Shown here one piece after another: positions 14,451 through 21,336 of a stretch of DNA of 34,723 nucleotides. The stretch covers positions 1-34,723 of the forward strand of contig JALRBJ010000010.1 in the NCBI GenBank assembly GCA_023257815.1, written 5' to 3'. Every line of letters begins with the position of its first letter. The stretch's first letter is position 1. A program made the position numbers and the translations under genes. The notes below the pieces were generated by a model that worked only from the letters and a program-made list of their open reading frames with translations, had not been told where the DNA came from and made no database searches. This stretch comes from Candidatus Saccharimonadia bacterium (lineage in GTDB: Bacteria; Patescibacteriota; Saccharimonadia; Saccharimonadales; Saccharimonadaceae).

Positions 14451-15080
14451 ATGTTCGAGATTGAATACAAGGGTGCAGGCACGGTTGTTATTGCCACTAA
14501 AAAATCTAAATTAATCACCGATCCAAAATTATCGTTGGTTGGATTAAAAGATATTGAGCCCAAGGCTATGATTGAGTTAGCAACTGAGGAGCGATTTGTT
14601 GTTGATTCAGGCGACGCCAGTCTTATAATTGAAGGCCCTGGCGAATACGAAGTAAGCGATTTCTCTATTAAAGGAATTGCAGTACAACGTCATGTTGATA
14701 GTGAGAGCCAAAAAGCTACGGTATACAGAATTGAAGTTGCTGATGTGCGCATTGCTTTAATTGCTAATGTTGATCCTAAGCTGACTGATGATCAGCTAGA
14801 GTCAATTGGTGTCATAGATCTGATCATCATCCCCGTTGGTGGTAGCGGTTACACGCTAGACGCTACTGCAGCAGCACAGCTGGTACGAAAGATAGATGCT
14901 AAAACAGTTATTCCGATTCACTATAGTGACAGTGCGTTGAAATACGAAGTGCCGCAAGATGGGTTTGAGGTATTTCAGAACGAATTAGGTGCTGTAGTTG
15001 AAGAAGTTGATAAGCTCAAGGTAAAGACTCCTAGCTCGTTGCCACAAGTACTTACCGTTTACAAGCTCGCACGCAATTAA
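14451..15080 (+). CDS. MBL-fold (UlaG-like) protein lacking the zinc signature
   Basis: The 209-residue protein has the strand order of a UlaG-like metallo-beta-lactamase fold (ITDPKLS, then GPGEYEVSDFSIKGI, IALIANVD, IDLIIIPVGGSGYTLD, VIPIHYSD). The HxHxDH zinc-binding motif is missing; only the GPGEYE loop, the late Asp and the HY segment remain. It may bind few or no metals, so hydrolase activity should not be assumed. GGAGAG precedes the ATG by four bases. It sits seven bases behind the winged-helix gene and may supply its signal or partner. A perfect palindromic terminator follows. Confidence 0.75.
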   Translation: MFEIEYKGAGTVVIATKKSKLITDPKLSLVGLKDIEPKAMIELATEERFVVDSGDASLIIEGPGEYEVSDFSIKGIAVQRHVDSESQKATVYRIEVADVRIALIANVDPKLTDDQLESIGVIDLIIIPVGGSGYTLDATAAAQLVRKIDAKTVIPIHYSDSALKYEVPQDGFEVFQNELGAVVEEVDKLKVKTPSSLPQVLTVYKLARN

Positions 15081-15098
15081 ATAGTTTGTAGTTCTTGA

Positions 15099-15138
15099 AA
15101 TAAAATAACTCTGCTCATATGAGCAGAGTTATTTTATT
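15099..15138. terminator. Bidirectional terminator between MBL-fold gene and rpmB
   Basis: A perfect palindrome with two 20-base arms (15099-15118 and 15119-15138), GC-rich near the centre and A/T-rich outside, giving U tracts on both strands. Genes on each side converge on it. Confidence 0.9.
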
Positions 15139-15152
15139 GAGAAGTGATAAGC

Positions 15153-15368
15153 TTATTTTGCTTGGCTTACAACTGGCTGCAATAGACCCTTCTTCTTGAG
15201 AGTGCGGATTGCATGTGTTGAAAGTGTCATAGTAACCTTTTGGCCATCCACTACAAAAGTTTTCTTCTGCAAGTTTGGCTTAAAGACGCGCTTAGTGCGA
15301 CGCAAAGAGAAGCTCACATTGTGGCCAAATTGTTTACCTTTACCGGTAAGTTCACAGCGTGCTGCCAT
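15153..15368 (-). CDS. rpmB: Ribosomal protein bL28
   Basis: Large-subunit protein of 71 residues. It begins MAARCELTGKGKQFGHNVSF with the L28 pattern of C-x-x-TGK, then FKPNLQKKTF and a C-terminal STHAIRTLKKKGLL. Only one cysteine remains of the two CxxC pairs seen in zinc-binding forms, so this is a zinc-free type. AAGGAG is seven bases before the ATG. It appears to be transcribed alone. Confidence 0.96.
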   Translation of the reverse strand: MAARCELTGKGKQFGHNVSFSLRRTKRVFKPNLQKKTFVVDGQKVTMTLSTHAIRTLKKKGLLQPVVSQAK

Positions 15369-15448
15369 TTCTTTACTCCTTAAAGTTATTTTACAAACTC
15401 GTACAATTTTACCTAAAAACTTACTTCAGGTCAAGGGGTAGCTTAAGG

Positions 15449-15454
15449 TATAAT
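15449..15454 (+). promoter_or_regulatory. -10 box of the site-2 protease gene
   Basis: TATAAT ends eight bases before ATG 15463, giving a 5' UTR of about two bases. No clear -35 box is seen. Confidence 0.6.
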
Positions 15455-15462
15455 GATAAGTG

Positions 15463-16107
15463 ATGCAAATTGATGTACTCTACATTCTTATTGTTCTAAC
15501 CGTTATCTTTTTCTCAATGACACTTCATGAGGTAATGCACGGTTTTGCCGCATATTGGCTTGGCGATGATACGGCTGCAAAAGAGGGTAGACTAACCTTT
15601 AATCCCATTAAGCATATCGATCCATTTTTAACTATTGCCCTACCGCTGATCTTGGCGGTTATCGGTGCACCTATCTTTGGTGGTGCAAAACCAGTACCTT
15701 TTAACCCTTTCAAGCTAAGATATGATGATTGGGGTGCGGCACTTGTGGCCTTTGCTGGTCCGCTGACTAATTTTGTGATTGCTTTTATTTTGTTTGCAAG
15801 TTTTGCTTTGTCCAAAGTTGAAACTAGTACTTTTGCTGGTCAATTCTTAATCGTTGGTGTGTATGTCAATCTTGGTTTTTTCGTTTTTAATATGATTCCT
15901 GTCCCCCCATTGGATGGTTCTCGTGTGCTGTATGCTCTGGCGCCTGAGTTTGTGCGGCGTGGTATGGAAGCGATTGAACGGTTTGGTCTTATATTTATCT
16001 TTGCCCTGGTTATGATTGCGAGTCCGTTGATAGGCATAATTATAAGTGCTGGTACTGGTGCTATAGTGCGATGGTTTGGTCTATTGTTTGGCATAACTGT
16101 TGCGTAA
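15463..16107 (+). CDS. Site-2 protease family (M50) membrane metalloprotease
   Basis: The 214-residue protein is a minimal intramembrane zinc protease. HEVMH (residues 22-26) within the first membrane helix supplies two zinc ligands and the catalytic Glu. NMIPVPPLDGSRVL near residue 145 supplies the third ligand Asp. About five hydrophobic helices and no PDZ domain are present, as in the short S2P group. Substrates are unknown; membrane-bound regulators are typical. The start could be GTG 15460 or ATG 15463; ATG is chosen. The gene follows its -10 box at leaderless distance. Confidence 0.9.
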   Translation: MQIDVLYILIVLTVIFFSMTLHEVMHGFAAYWLGDDTAAKEGRLTFNPIKHIDPFLTIALPLILAVIGAPIFGGAKPVPFNPFKLRYDDWGAALVAFAGPLTNFVIAFILFASFALSKVETSTFAGQFLIVGVYVNLGFFVFNMIPVPPLDGSRVLYALAPEFVRRGMEAIERFGLIFIFALVMIASPLIGIIISAGTGAIVRWFGLLFGITVA

Positions 16108-16114
16108 ATAATGC

Positions 16115-16144
16115 TTGAGCCTGCAGACTAGGCGGGTGTATACT
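16115..16144 (+). promoter_or_regulatory. Promoter of the structured RNA
   Basis: TTGAGC (16115-16120), 18-base spacer, TATACT (16139-16144). Predicted transcription start near 16,151, just before the first arm of the long hairpin. Confidence 0.65.
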
Positions 16145-16150
16145 AAGAAT

Positions 16151-16330
16151 AGTCCCCATTGGTATCAGCCAGAGGACGTGGCGTAAATGATTTCCTAACG
16201 TCATTTGATAGGAAGGCCAACATTCTGCGTGACTGAGGTCGTGCTATGAGGCGTTCCACCTTGCATTTACGCGGGGATATATCAAGCGCCACGTCCTCTG
16301 GATAGCATCAGTGGGGAATTTTATTGGTTT
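16151..16330 (+). ncRNA. Long-hairpin structured RNA, possibly 6S-like
   Basis: The ends 16154-16183 and 16287-16316 pair over about 30 positions with three mismatches. Just inside, GCGTAAATG (16181-16189) can pair with CATTTACGC (16264-16272), leaving a purine-rich one-sided bulge (GGGGATATATCAAG, 16273-16286), and a local hairpin pairs TTCCTA with TAGGAA (16192-16214). A TTGAGC/TATACT promoter precedes it and a T-rich stretch (16317-16335) follows. Size (~170 bases), end-to-end rod shape and an internal unpaired zone resemble 6S RNA, the RNA polymerase regulator. I see no SRP RNA signature. Identity is inferred from shape only; existence as an RNA is better supported than its name. Confidence 0.65.
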
Positions 16331-16335
16331 GTTTT

Positions 16336-16411
16336 CGGGATGTGGCGCAGCTGGTAGCGCGCACGGCTGGGGGCCGTGAGGTCGCAAGTTCAAGTCTTGT
16401 CATCCCGACCA
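16336..16411 (+). tRNA. tRNA-Pro (anticodon GGG)
   Basis: Acceptor stem CGGGATG/CATCCCG, D stem GCGC/GCGC, anticodon stem CACGG/CCGTG with loop CTGGGGG (anticodon GGG, reading CCC), T stem GCAAG/CTTGT, discriminator A and encoded CCA. The C1-G72 pair is typical of bacterial tRNA-Pro. It begins about 20 bases after the structured RNA hairpin and may be co-transcribed with it. Confidence 0.95.
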
Positions 16412-16421
16412 AGCATTACGG

Positions 16422-16427
16422 TATAAT
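16422..16427 (+). promoter_or_regulatory. -10 box of the Nudix-RNase H gene
   Basis: TATAAT directly downstream of tRNA-Pro and eight bases before ATG 16436; predicted 5' UTR of about two bases. Confidence 0.6.
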
Positions 16428-16435
16428 CATAAGTA

Positions 16436-17323
16436 ATGAAGCAACTCATATCGGTTCGGGCTATAATTCGGAATGATTCTAAGACCTTGCTGTTTCGCAG
16501 AGCGAACGGCAGGCAATCGATAGTTGGTAAATATGAACTTCCTGGGGGCAAGCTTGATTATGGTGAGCAACCAGAAGATGCACTCGGGCGCTACCTGAAG
16601 GATGATGCAGGTCTGACTATACAATTTGCTCAGCTTTATGATGTGCTAACCTATGTTGATCACGACGATCGAGATATTCAGTATACGTTTATTTTATATC
16701 TGGTCAGCTTGAGCAATGTCGGTAACAAGGTATCATTGAATCAGAATTATGATCACTACATATGGAAAAGGCTTGGTGATGTACACCAGGATGAACTGAC
16801 GGAATCTGCCAAGTTATTGCTTGGAATCTCACAACAGGATGTAACAACCACCAAAAAAGACGTACCGATTGATAATCCGGTGGTGCAGGGCATAGGTATT
16901 AATGACGCCGCACATCTAATTCTTTATTCTGATGGTGGCTCTAGGGGTAATCCTGGTCCAAGTGCGAGCGGATTTGTAGTCATGAGTCAGAATCAAGATG
17001 TTCTTCACCAGGGAGGTATGTATCTCGGCATTACGACCAATAATCAGGCTGAATATCATGGAGTAAGGCTAGGGCTAGAGAAAGCTCTTGAGATGGGTGC
17101 TAGAACTGTTGACTTTAGAATAGATAGTTTGCTTGTGGTAAATCAGCTCAACGGTATCTATAAGATCAAAAATCGTGAATTATGGCCGATTAATGAGCGT
17201 ATTCAGGAACTTGCAACTAAATTTGATAAAGTGACTTTCAGCCATGTGCGCCGTGAGTTTAACCAATTGGCCGACGGTATGGTGAATAAGATACTTAACG
17301 CTCATGAAGCTGAGAATCACTAG
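16436..17323 (+). CDS. Nudix domain-ribonuclease HI fusion protein
   Basis: The 295-residue protein joins two domains. Residues ~1-130 form a Nudix fold: the box reads GKLDYGEQPEDALGRYLKDD-AGL, keeping the Gly, first Glu and Arg but with Tyr for the Glu after Arg and Asp-Asp for the metal-binding Glu pair, so activity may be altered. Residues ~155-290 are a complete type I RNase H: Asp in LYSDGGSRGNPGP (~165), Glu in NQAEYHG (~205), Asp in RIDSLLVVNQL (~230) and Asp in QLADGMVN (~280), with the C-terminal His-Val-Arg-Arg segment before it. RNase H removes RNA from RNA-DNA hybrids. The fusion could couple that with hydrolysis of damaged or free nucleotides, which is an inference. Confidence 0.85.
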   Translation: MKQLISVRAIIRNDSKTLLFRRANGRQSIVGKYELPGGKLDYGEQPEDALGRYLKDDAGLTIQFAQLYDVLTYVDHDDRDIQYTFILYLVSLSNVGNKVSLNQNYDHYIWKRLGDVHQDELTESAKLLLGISQQDVTTTKKDVPIDNPVVQGIGINDAAHLILYSDGGSRGNPGPSASGFVVMSQNQDVLHQGGMYLGITTNNQAEYHGVRLGLEKALEMGARTVDFRIDSLLVVNQLNGIYKIKNRELWPINERIQELATKFDKVTFSHVRREFNQLADGMVNKILNAHEAENH

Positions 17324-17411
17324 ATATTACTCACACTAAAGCTCTGTTTATTGGATCAATTTGTTGTTTCAAAATGGTTGTGAGCGTTTATCTCCCGTAG
17401 ATCTGTAATGG

Positions 17412-17417
17412 TATAAT
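17412..17417 (+). promoter_or_regulatory. Extended -10 promoter of rnpB
   Basis: TGGTATAAT with TATAAT at 17412-17417; predicted start at about 17424, coinciding with the first base pair of the RNase P RNA. Confidence 0.75.
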
Positions 17418-17424
17418 GACTATT

Positions 17425-17810
17425 GGCAGCTCGGCAGATGGTCGCTGACACCTATGGTGTGAGAGGAAAGTCCGGGCAGCGTAGGACAGGGCGGTCGCTA
17501 ACGGCGACCGGGCGAGAGCCTAGGGAAAGTGCCACAGAAACGAAACTACCTCTCATGAGGAAAAGGTGAAACGAGTGACCCGAAAGGGTTGGGAGTTCTA
17601 GCGTAGCGTTTAACGCAAGCGTTAACTCTCAAGGTAAGAGCTCACAGCGACGTACGGCGACGTACGGAGAAGGTAAACCCCGCCTGCTGCAAGGAGAGTC
17701 ACACAAAAGAATGGTCCGTTCGTGATTCGCTAACCGCTTGATGTGTCCGGTAACGGGCGTACTAGATAGATGGCCATCCACGACAGAACCCGGCTTATCG
17801 CTGGGCTGCT
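17425..17810 (+). ncRNA. rnpB: RNase P RNA
   Basis: The catalytic RNA that trims tRNA 5' leaders. P1 pairs GGCAGCTC at the 5' end with GGGCTGCT at 17803-17810. Conserved blocks of bacterial class A RNA are present: GAGGAAAGTCCGGGC near 17463, CACAGAAACGAAACTACC near 17532, GGTAAACCCC near 17672, and ACAGAACCCGGCTTA near 17783. A 10-base tandem repeat (17647-17666) is simply the two arms of a local hairpin. Length about 386 bases is normal. Confidence 0.95.
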
Positions 17811-17847
17811 ACTTAAAAACCTCCGCTATCAGCAGAGGTTTTTAAGT
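17811..17847. terminator. Bidirectional terminator between rnpB and rplT
   Basis: ACTTAAAAACCTC (17811-17823) pairs perfectly with GAGGTTTTTAAGT (17835-17847) around an 11-base loop. It ends rnpB on the plus strand and the infC-rpmI-rplT operon on the minus strand. Confidence 0.88.
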
Positions 17848-17865
17848 AAATGAGTAATAACTAAT

Positions 17866-18207
17866 TTATTTAGTACTTGCAACAACAGCAGCAAATGCTT
17901 TAGGCTCTTTTACGGCCAAGTCAGCTAACACCTTGCGATCAAGCTCGACATTAGCCTTTTTTAGACCATTAATTAGTTGACCATATGTTGTGCCGTTTTC
18001 GCGGGCAGCAGCATTAATACGAGTAATCCATAGACTGCGTAGGTCACGCTTTTTGTTGCGTCGGTCTCGATATGCATACTGTAGAGCACGGATCACGCCT
18101 TGCTTTGCAAGACGGAAACTACGGGTACGATTATGCTGCATACCTTTCGCAGCTTTTAGAATTTTCTTGTGCTTTGCGCGTGCTGGGACGCCTCGTTTAA
18201 CTCGCAT
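17866..18207 (-). CDS. rplT: Ribosomal protein bL20
   Basis: Large-subunit assembly protein of 113 residues, very basic, beginning [20 protein letters not shown] and containing the L20 signature [21 protein letters not shown]. It is the last gene of the infC-rpmI-rplT operon, four bases after rpmI. In many bacteria L20 represses this operon; no obvious L20-binding leader was recognised here. Confidence 0.97.
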   Translation of the reverse strand: MRVKRGVPARAKHKKILKAAKGMQHNRTRSFRLAKQGVIRALQYAYRDRRNKKRDLRSLWITRINAAARENGTTYGQLINGLKKANVELDRKVLADLAVKEPKAFAAVVASTK

Positions 18208-18211
18208 CTAT

Positions 18212-18406
18212 TTAAACTCCTAGTGATCGCTTAACATTTTTTGCCATTTTTCCAACTACAGTACCTGTGGTGTTGATGGCTCGTTTGCGGCTCTTTGATT
18301 TTTTGGCCAAAAGGTGGCCACCCGAAGCACGCAGACGGGTAATTTTACCGCTAGCGGTTAATTTAACTCGCTTGGCGGTGCCTTTATGGGTCTTGAGTTT
18401 TGGCAC
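18212..18406 (-). CDS. rpmI: Ribosomal protein bL35
   Basis: Basic 64-residue large-subunit protein beginning MPKLKTHKGTAKRVKLTASGK, with the family's GKI-R-RASGGHLL and KSKSRKR segments. It begins one base after the infC stop (TAA) and precedes rplT by four bases, so the three genes are tightly coupled. A GGAG sequence (AAGGAGTAAATAACG) lies upstream of its ATG inside infC. Confidence 0.96.
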   Translation of the reverse strand: MPKLKTHKGTAKRVKLTASGKITRLRASGGHLLAKKSKSRKRAINTTGTVVGKMAKNVKRSLGV

Positions 18407-18407
18407 G

Positions 18408-18917
18408 TTATTTACTCCTTACTGTGATGCTCAGATTGCGACCTGCCATCATTGGTTGTTGCTCCACGACTGCGTCGTCCTCGAGCATGGCGATAATTTT
18501 ATCAATCATGACGTAGCCAAGTTCTTTGTGAGCCATCTCGCGGCCACGATAGAAAATTTGAATACGTACTTTATGACCTTCAGCTAGAAATGCACGTATT
18601 TTACGCAATTTAATCTCTAGATCACCAGAGCCGATTTTAAGCCCGAATCGCATTTGTTTCAACTCAAGTTGCTTACTTTTGGCGCGATTTTTTTGTTGCT
18701 CCTTCATCTTTTGATATTGGAACTTACCCCAATCGATGATTTTTGCAACAGGCGGGTCGGCGTTAGGGGAGATTTCAACCAGGTCAACGCCTGCTTCTTC
18801 TGCACGTTTTAGGGCTTCGTTTCGGGGGAGGACTCCGAGTTGTTCCCCACTTGACCCGATAACGCGTAACTCTGCTGCGCGAATTGCTTCGTTGATCCGA
18901 ATTTGTTGACTGGCTAT
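18408..18917 (-). CDS. infC: Translation initiation factor IF-3, probable AUA start
   Basis: IF-3 binds the 30S subunit and checks start-codon pairing. The 169-residue reading has the IF3-N domain (IRINEAIRAAELRVIGSSGE, then LGVLPRNEALKRAEEAGVDL and VEISPNADPPVAKIIDWGKF) and the IF3-C domain (MRFGLKIGSGDLEIKLRKI to VRSK). No ATG, GTG or TTG is in frame upstream of the N-domain before a TAA; the best start is ATA at 18917-18915 with GGGAG nine bases before it. Non-standard AUU/AUC/AUA starts on infC allow IF-3 to repress its own translation in other bacteria. A start restricted to normal codons would lose the whole N-domain and begin at residue 71. Confidence 0.9.
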   Translation of the reverse strand: MASQQIRINEAIRAAELRVIGSSGEQLGVLPRNEALKRAEEAGVDLVEISPNADPPVAKIIDWGKFQYQKMKEQQKNRAKSKQLELKQMRFGLKIGSGDLEIKLRKIRAFLAEGHKVRIQIFYRGREMAHKELGYVMIDKIIAMLEDDAVVEQQPMMAGRNLSITVRSK

Positions 18918-18973
18918 GTTAGTGATCTCCCTTTGGTTGGTCGCTTTTTTCTTGAGCGCTTAACTCGCTGTCA

Positions 18974-19002
18974 ATCATATCATATGCTGTCTTGCATTTC
19001 AA
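18974..19002 (-). promoter_or_regulatory. Promoter of infC-rpmI-rplT
   Basis: On the minus strand TTGAAA (18997-19002), 17-base spacer, TATGAT (18974-18979). Predicted start near 18,967, giving a leader of about 50 bases. Confidence 0.7.
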
Positions 19003-19019
19003 GAGGTGGGTGGGTGATT

Positions 19020-20561
19020 TTAGGCTGCATTAAATCGATACTGTAAAGCCTCGGCGGCATGATGATTTTTGATCTCAACACTTCCTTCAATATCTGCGAT
19101 TGTTCGTGCGACTTTCACTACCTTGAAATAACTGCGTGCTGATAGTCCAAGCTGTTCACTTGCTTTAGCCAGCAGTTCTTGGGCAGGTTCACTTAGGACA
19201 AGCTTCTTGGCGATATCCTTCGAGACAGCAGCACTATTATAAATGTTGACTTGTTTACTACTGCTGTATCTGTCAAATTGTATTTCAAGAGCTTTTTGAA
19301 TTCTTCTTTTTGCGTCTAAATGTTGTGATTTATCACTGACCTTATGATTTGTGAGTGCATTATTATCGATTCGACCTACCTGAATTACCAGATCAATACG
19401 ATCCATAAGCGGACCGCTAAGGCGCTGTTGGTACTTAAGAGTTTGAGTTGATGTGCATGTACACTCTCGCTTATCGTCACCGTAGTATCCGCAAGGACAG
19501 GGGTTCATCGTTGCAACAAGCATAAAATTTGCAGGATATGTGGCGTGACCATTCGCTCGAGAAATAGATATCTGTCGGTCTTCGAGTGGTTGGCGAAGTG
19601 ATTCAAGGGTTGCTCGCGGATACTCTGGTATCTCGTCTAAAAAGAGCACTCCATGATGAGCAAGGCTAATATCTCCAGGTTTTGGAGGATTTCCGCCTCC
19701 AATCAGCGATATTCGACTAGATGTATGATGCGGAGCACGGAAAGGTCTATGAGTAAGTGCGGTCTGAATTGAATCACCACTAAGACTATGAATCTTTGTG
19801 ACGGCAATTCGTTCTTGGGGTGTAAGGGCGGGTAGGAGATTCGGAAGAACACGAGCAAGCATAGTTTTCCCAGCACCTGGAGATCCACTAAGTAGAATGT
19901 TGTGATGGCCAGCCGCTGCGATGACCAGGGCTCGCTTGGCTTGTTCTTGGCCAAGAACATCATCAAGGAACGGCTCGCCGTGTTCAGTGGTCTGCTCGTC
20001 GTAGTTTGGAGTGGCTTGATGGGGTTGGATGACAACCTCCTGTTTGAGGTGAAGGAATAACTCCTTGAGGCTACTAATAGGGATGAGTGTTACGCCATCA
20101 ACCAGTTCCGCTTGTGTAGCATTCTGACTAGGTAGATAGAGCGTCGTGTGTCCGCTGCGACGTGCTGTTTCTGCAATTGAAATGATGCCTCTAATGGGAC
20201 GTAAGCGTCCATCAAGGCCAAGTTCACCGGCAAACAGAGCGTTTTTTACCTCAAATTGCTGAATCTGCCCACTTGATACAAGGATAGCTACTGCTATAGC
20301 CAGGTCATAGTGGCTTCCATCTTTTGGCAATTCTGCCGGAGCTAAATTAATAACAAATTTTTTGGCAGGGAAGTCTAAGTGAGAATTAGCTATGGCACTG
20401 CGTACACGCTCCTTGGCTTCGTCAATGGCCTTTGAACCCATGCCAACAATCTGCAAGGCTGGCAAGCCAGCCTTCATGTCACATTCTACTTCAACCAGTT
20501 GTCCGTCATACCCAATTGGTGCTGCTGTTAGTGTGTTTGCTACTTTCCCCACGTTGCTCAT
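19020..20561 (-). CDS. comM: YifB/ComM family Mg-chelatase-like AAA+ ATPase
   Basis: The 513-residue protein has the N-terminal ChlI-like domain (VEVECDMKAGLPALQIVGM, residues ~23-41, and FVINLAPAELPKDGSHYDL), a Walker A GSPGAGKT near residue 226, the Walker B region GVLFLDEIPEY near 304, a sensor segment MLVATMNPCPCGYYGD with a four-cysteine cluster near 350-365, and the C-terminal SARSYFKVVKVARTIADIEG. ComM is a hexameric helicase promoting branch migration during natural transformation, and a ComM-type role in DNA uptake fits the pilin in this window. It is monocistronic and diverges from tmRNA. The start has no clear Shine-Dalgarno. Confidence 0.93.
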   Translation of the reverse strand: MSNVGKVANTLTAAPIGYDGQLVEVECDMKAGLPALQIVGMGSKAIDEAKERVRSAIANSHLDFPAKKFVINLAPAELPKDGSHYDLAIAVAILVSSGQIQQFEVKNALFAGELGLDGRLRPIRGIISIAETARRSGHTTLYLPSQNATQAELVDGVTLIPISSLKELFLHLKQEVVIQPHQATPNYDEQTTEHGEPFLDDVLGQEQAKRALVIAAAGHHNILLSGSPGAGKTMLARVLPNLLPALTPQERIAVTKIHSLSGDSIQTALTHRPFRAPHHTSSRISLIGGGNPPKPGDISLAHHGVLFLDEIPEYPRATLESLRQPLEDRQISISRANGHATYPANFMLVATMNPCPCGYYGDDKRECTCTSTQTLKYQQRLSGPLMDRIDLVIQVGRIDNNALTNHKVSDKSQHLDAKRRIQKALEIQFDRYSSSKQVNIYNSAAVSKDIAKKLVLSEPAQELLAKASEQLGLSARSYFKVVKVARTIADIEGSVEIKNHHAAEALQYRFNAA

Positions 20562-20603
20562 TATGCTTACGGTAGCACACTTGTCTACCCCTGTAAATAA
20601 TGC

Positions 20604-20609
20604 TATAAT
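20604..20609 (+). promoter_or_regulatory. -10 box of ssrA
   Basis: TATAAT at 20604-20609, about 13 bases before the mature tmRNA 5' end; predicted start near 20,616. Confidence 0.7.
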
Positions 20610-20621
20610 TCTAAGCCTGAT

Positions 20622-21026
20622 GGGGCTGATATAGCTTTCGACAGATGGAATTTAACAGACTACTTTGCAAGTCGACCACAGACGTAACTGTATTTTAATT
20701 GCAACATTTGTTAGCAAAGTACGTGCTTCTGTAGTATCTCTGGCTTCAGCCTTGGTGCCTCAGACACGTGCGACAGCTCTAGCTTAATAACCTAGAGCCA
20801 TGCCCTCACCGACGCCCTCTAGGTGGTTTGGGTGTGTTATATAAGATGGCTAGGTAATACATGGCATTACAGCATGTACTATCGAATTCTTTCTGTGTTT
20901 CGCATCGTTATTATCTTTGTTTTGTTCTTAGATGACGTTGCGGCTAAATTTTCGAGCGAAACTAAACTTGTAGACGAGTAGTAGGTTACCATTTGGACGC
21001 GGGTGCAATACCCGCCAGCTCCACCA
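20622..21026 (+). ncRNA. ssrA: Transfer-messenger RNA
   Basis: tmRNA rescues stalled ribosomes with SmpB. The 5' end GGGGCTGATATAGCTTTCGAC and the 3' end with T arm GACGCGGGTGCAATACCCGCC, acceptor CAGCTCC, discriminator A and encoded CCA define a 405-base one-piece molecule; acceptor arms pair over seven bases. The tag frame appears to begin at GCA 20701 after TTTTAATT and runs 28 codons to tandem TAA TAA (20785-20790); it starts ATFVSKV and ends TRATALA. The stop is followed by the expected CCTAGAG/CTCTAGG helix. The tag is much longer than the usual 8-15 residues; a later resume codon in the same frame is possible. Confidence 0.93.
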
Positions 21027-21035
21027 ACAAAAGTT

Positions 21036-21063
21036 CCCGATGTTAATGTGCATCGGGTATTTT
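21036..21063 (+). terminator. ssrA terminator
   Basis: CCCGATG (21036-21042) pairs with CATCGGG (21051-21057), followed by TATTTTTG. Confidence 0.85.
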
Positions 21064-21085
21064 TGTCGGTAAAATTAGGCGATAT

Positions 21086-21119
21086 AAAAACGACCGCCTG
21101 CGAGGAACGGTCGTTTTTT
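21086..21119. terminator. Second terminator downstream of ssrA
   Basis: AAAAACGACCG (21086-21096) pairs with CGGTCGTTTTT (21108-21118) around an 11-base loop. It can work on both strands and insulates ssrA from the kinase gene. No minus-strand gene ends here that I can support. Confidence 0.75.
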
Positions 21120-21323
21120 GTGGAGTTTTTGTTCGGATGTTTGTTTTTGTTCGTTTTGGCTTCTGTACACTTTTTTTGCTCAGAAGCTACCCCTATAATA
21201 AGACGTGAAAATGCTTGTGTCAATAACTTTTTTAAAGATTTTTCAGGGTAATTTTGACGGCATTTTTTGAACACTATATATAGCGTGCCAATTTACTGCT
21301 ATACGCTCCATGGCTCGTTGGCT

Positions 21324-21329
21324 TATAAT
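21324..21329 (+). promoter_or_regulatory. -10 box of the APH-fold kinase gene
   Basis: TATAAT ends seven bases before ATG 21337; predicted 5' UTR of about one base. This element decides the start codon over an upstream in-frame ATG at 21310. Confidence 0.6.
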
Positions 21330-21336
21330 TTTGGGT

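Noticed and set aside
16151-16330. SRP RNA identity for the rod-shaped RNA
   Set aside because: The conserved GGAAG-type apical domain with its asymmetric loop (GUCAGG...GGAAGG...AGCAG) is not present in the expected arrangement.
17647-17666. 10-base tandem repeat
   Set aside because: It lies within RNase P RNA and represents the two arms of a known-type hairpin, not a repeat element.
20879-21274. 131-residue minus-strand frame
   Set aside because: It covers the 3' half of tmRNA and two terminators; low-complexity translation and no start signals.
21310-21336. Upstream ATG for the APH-fold kinase
   Set aside because: The TATAAT box lies between this ATG and ATG 21337, so an mRNA from that promoter would not contain it.
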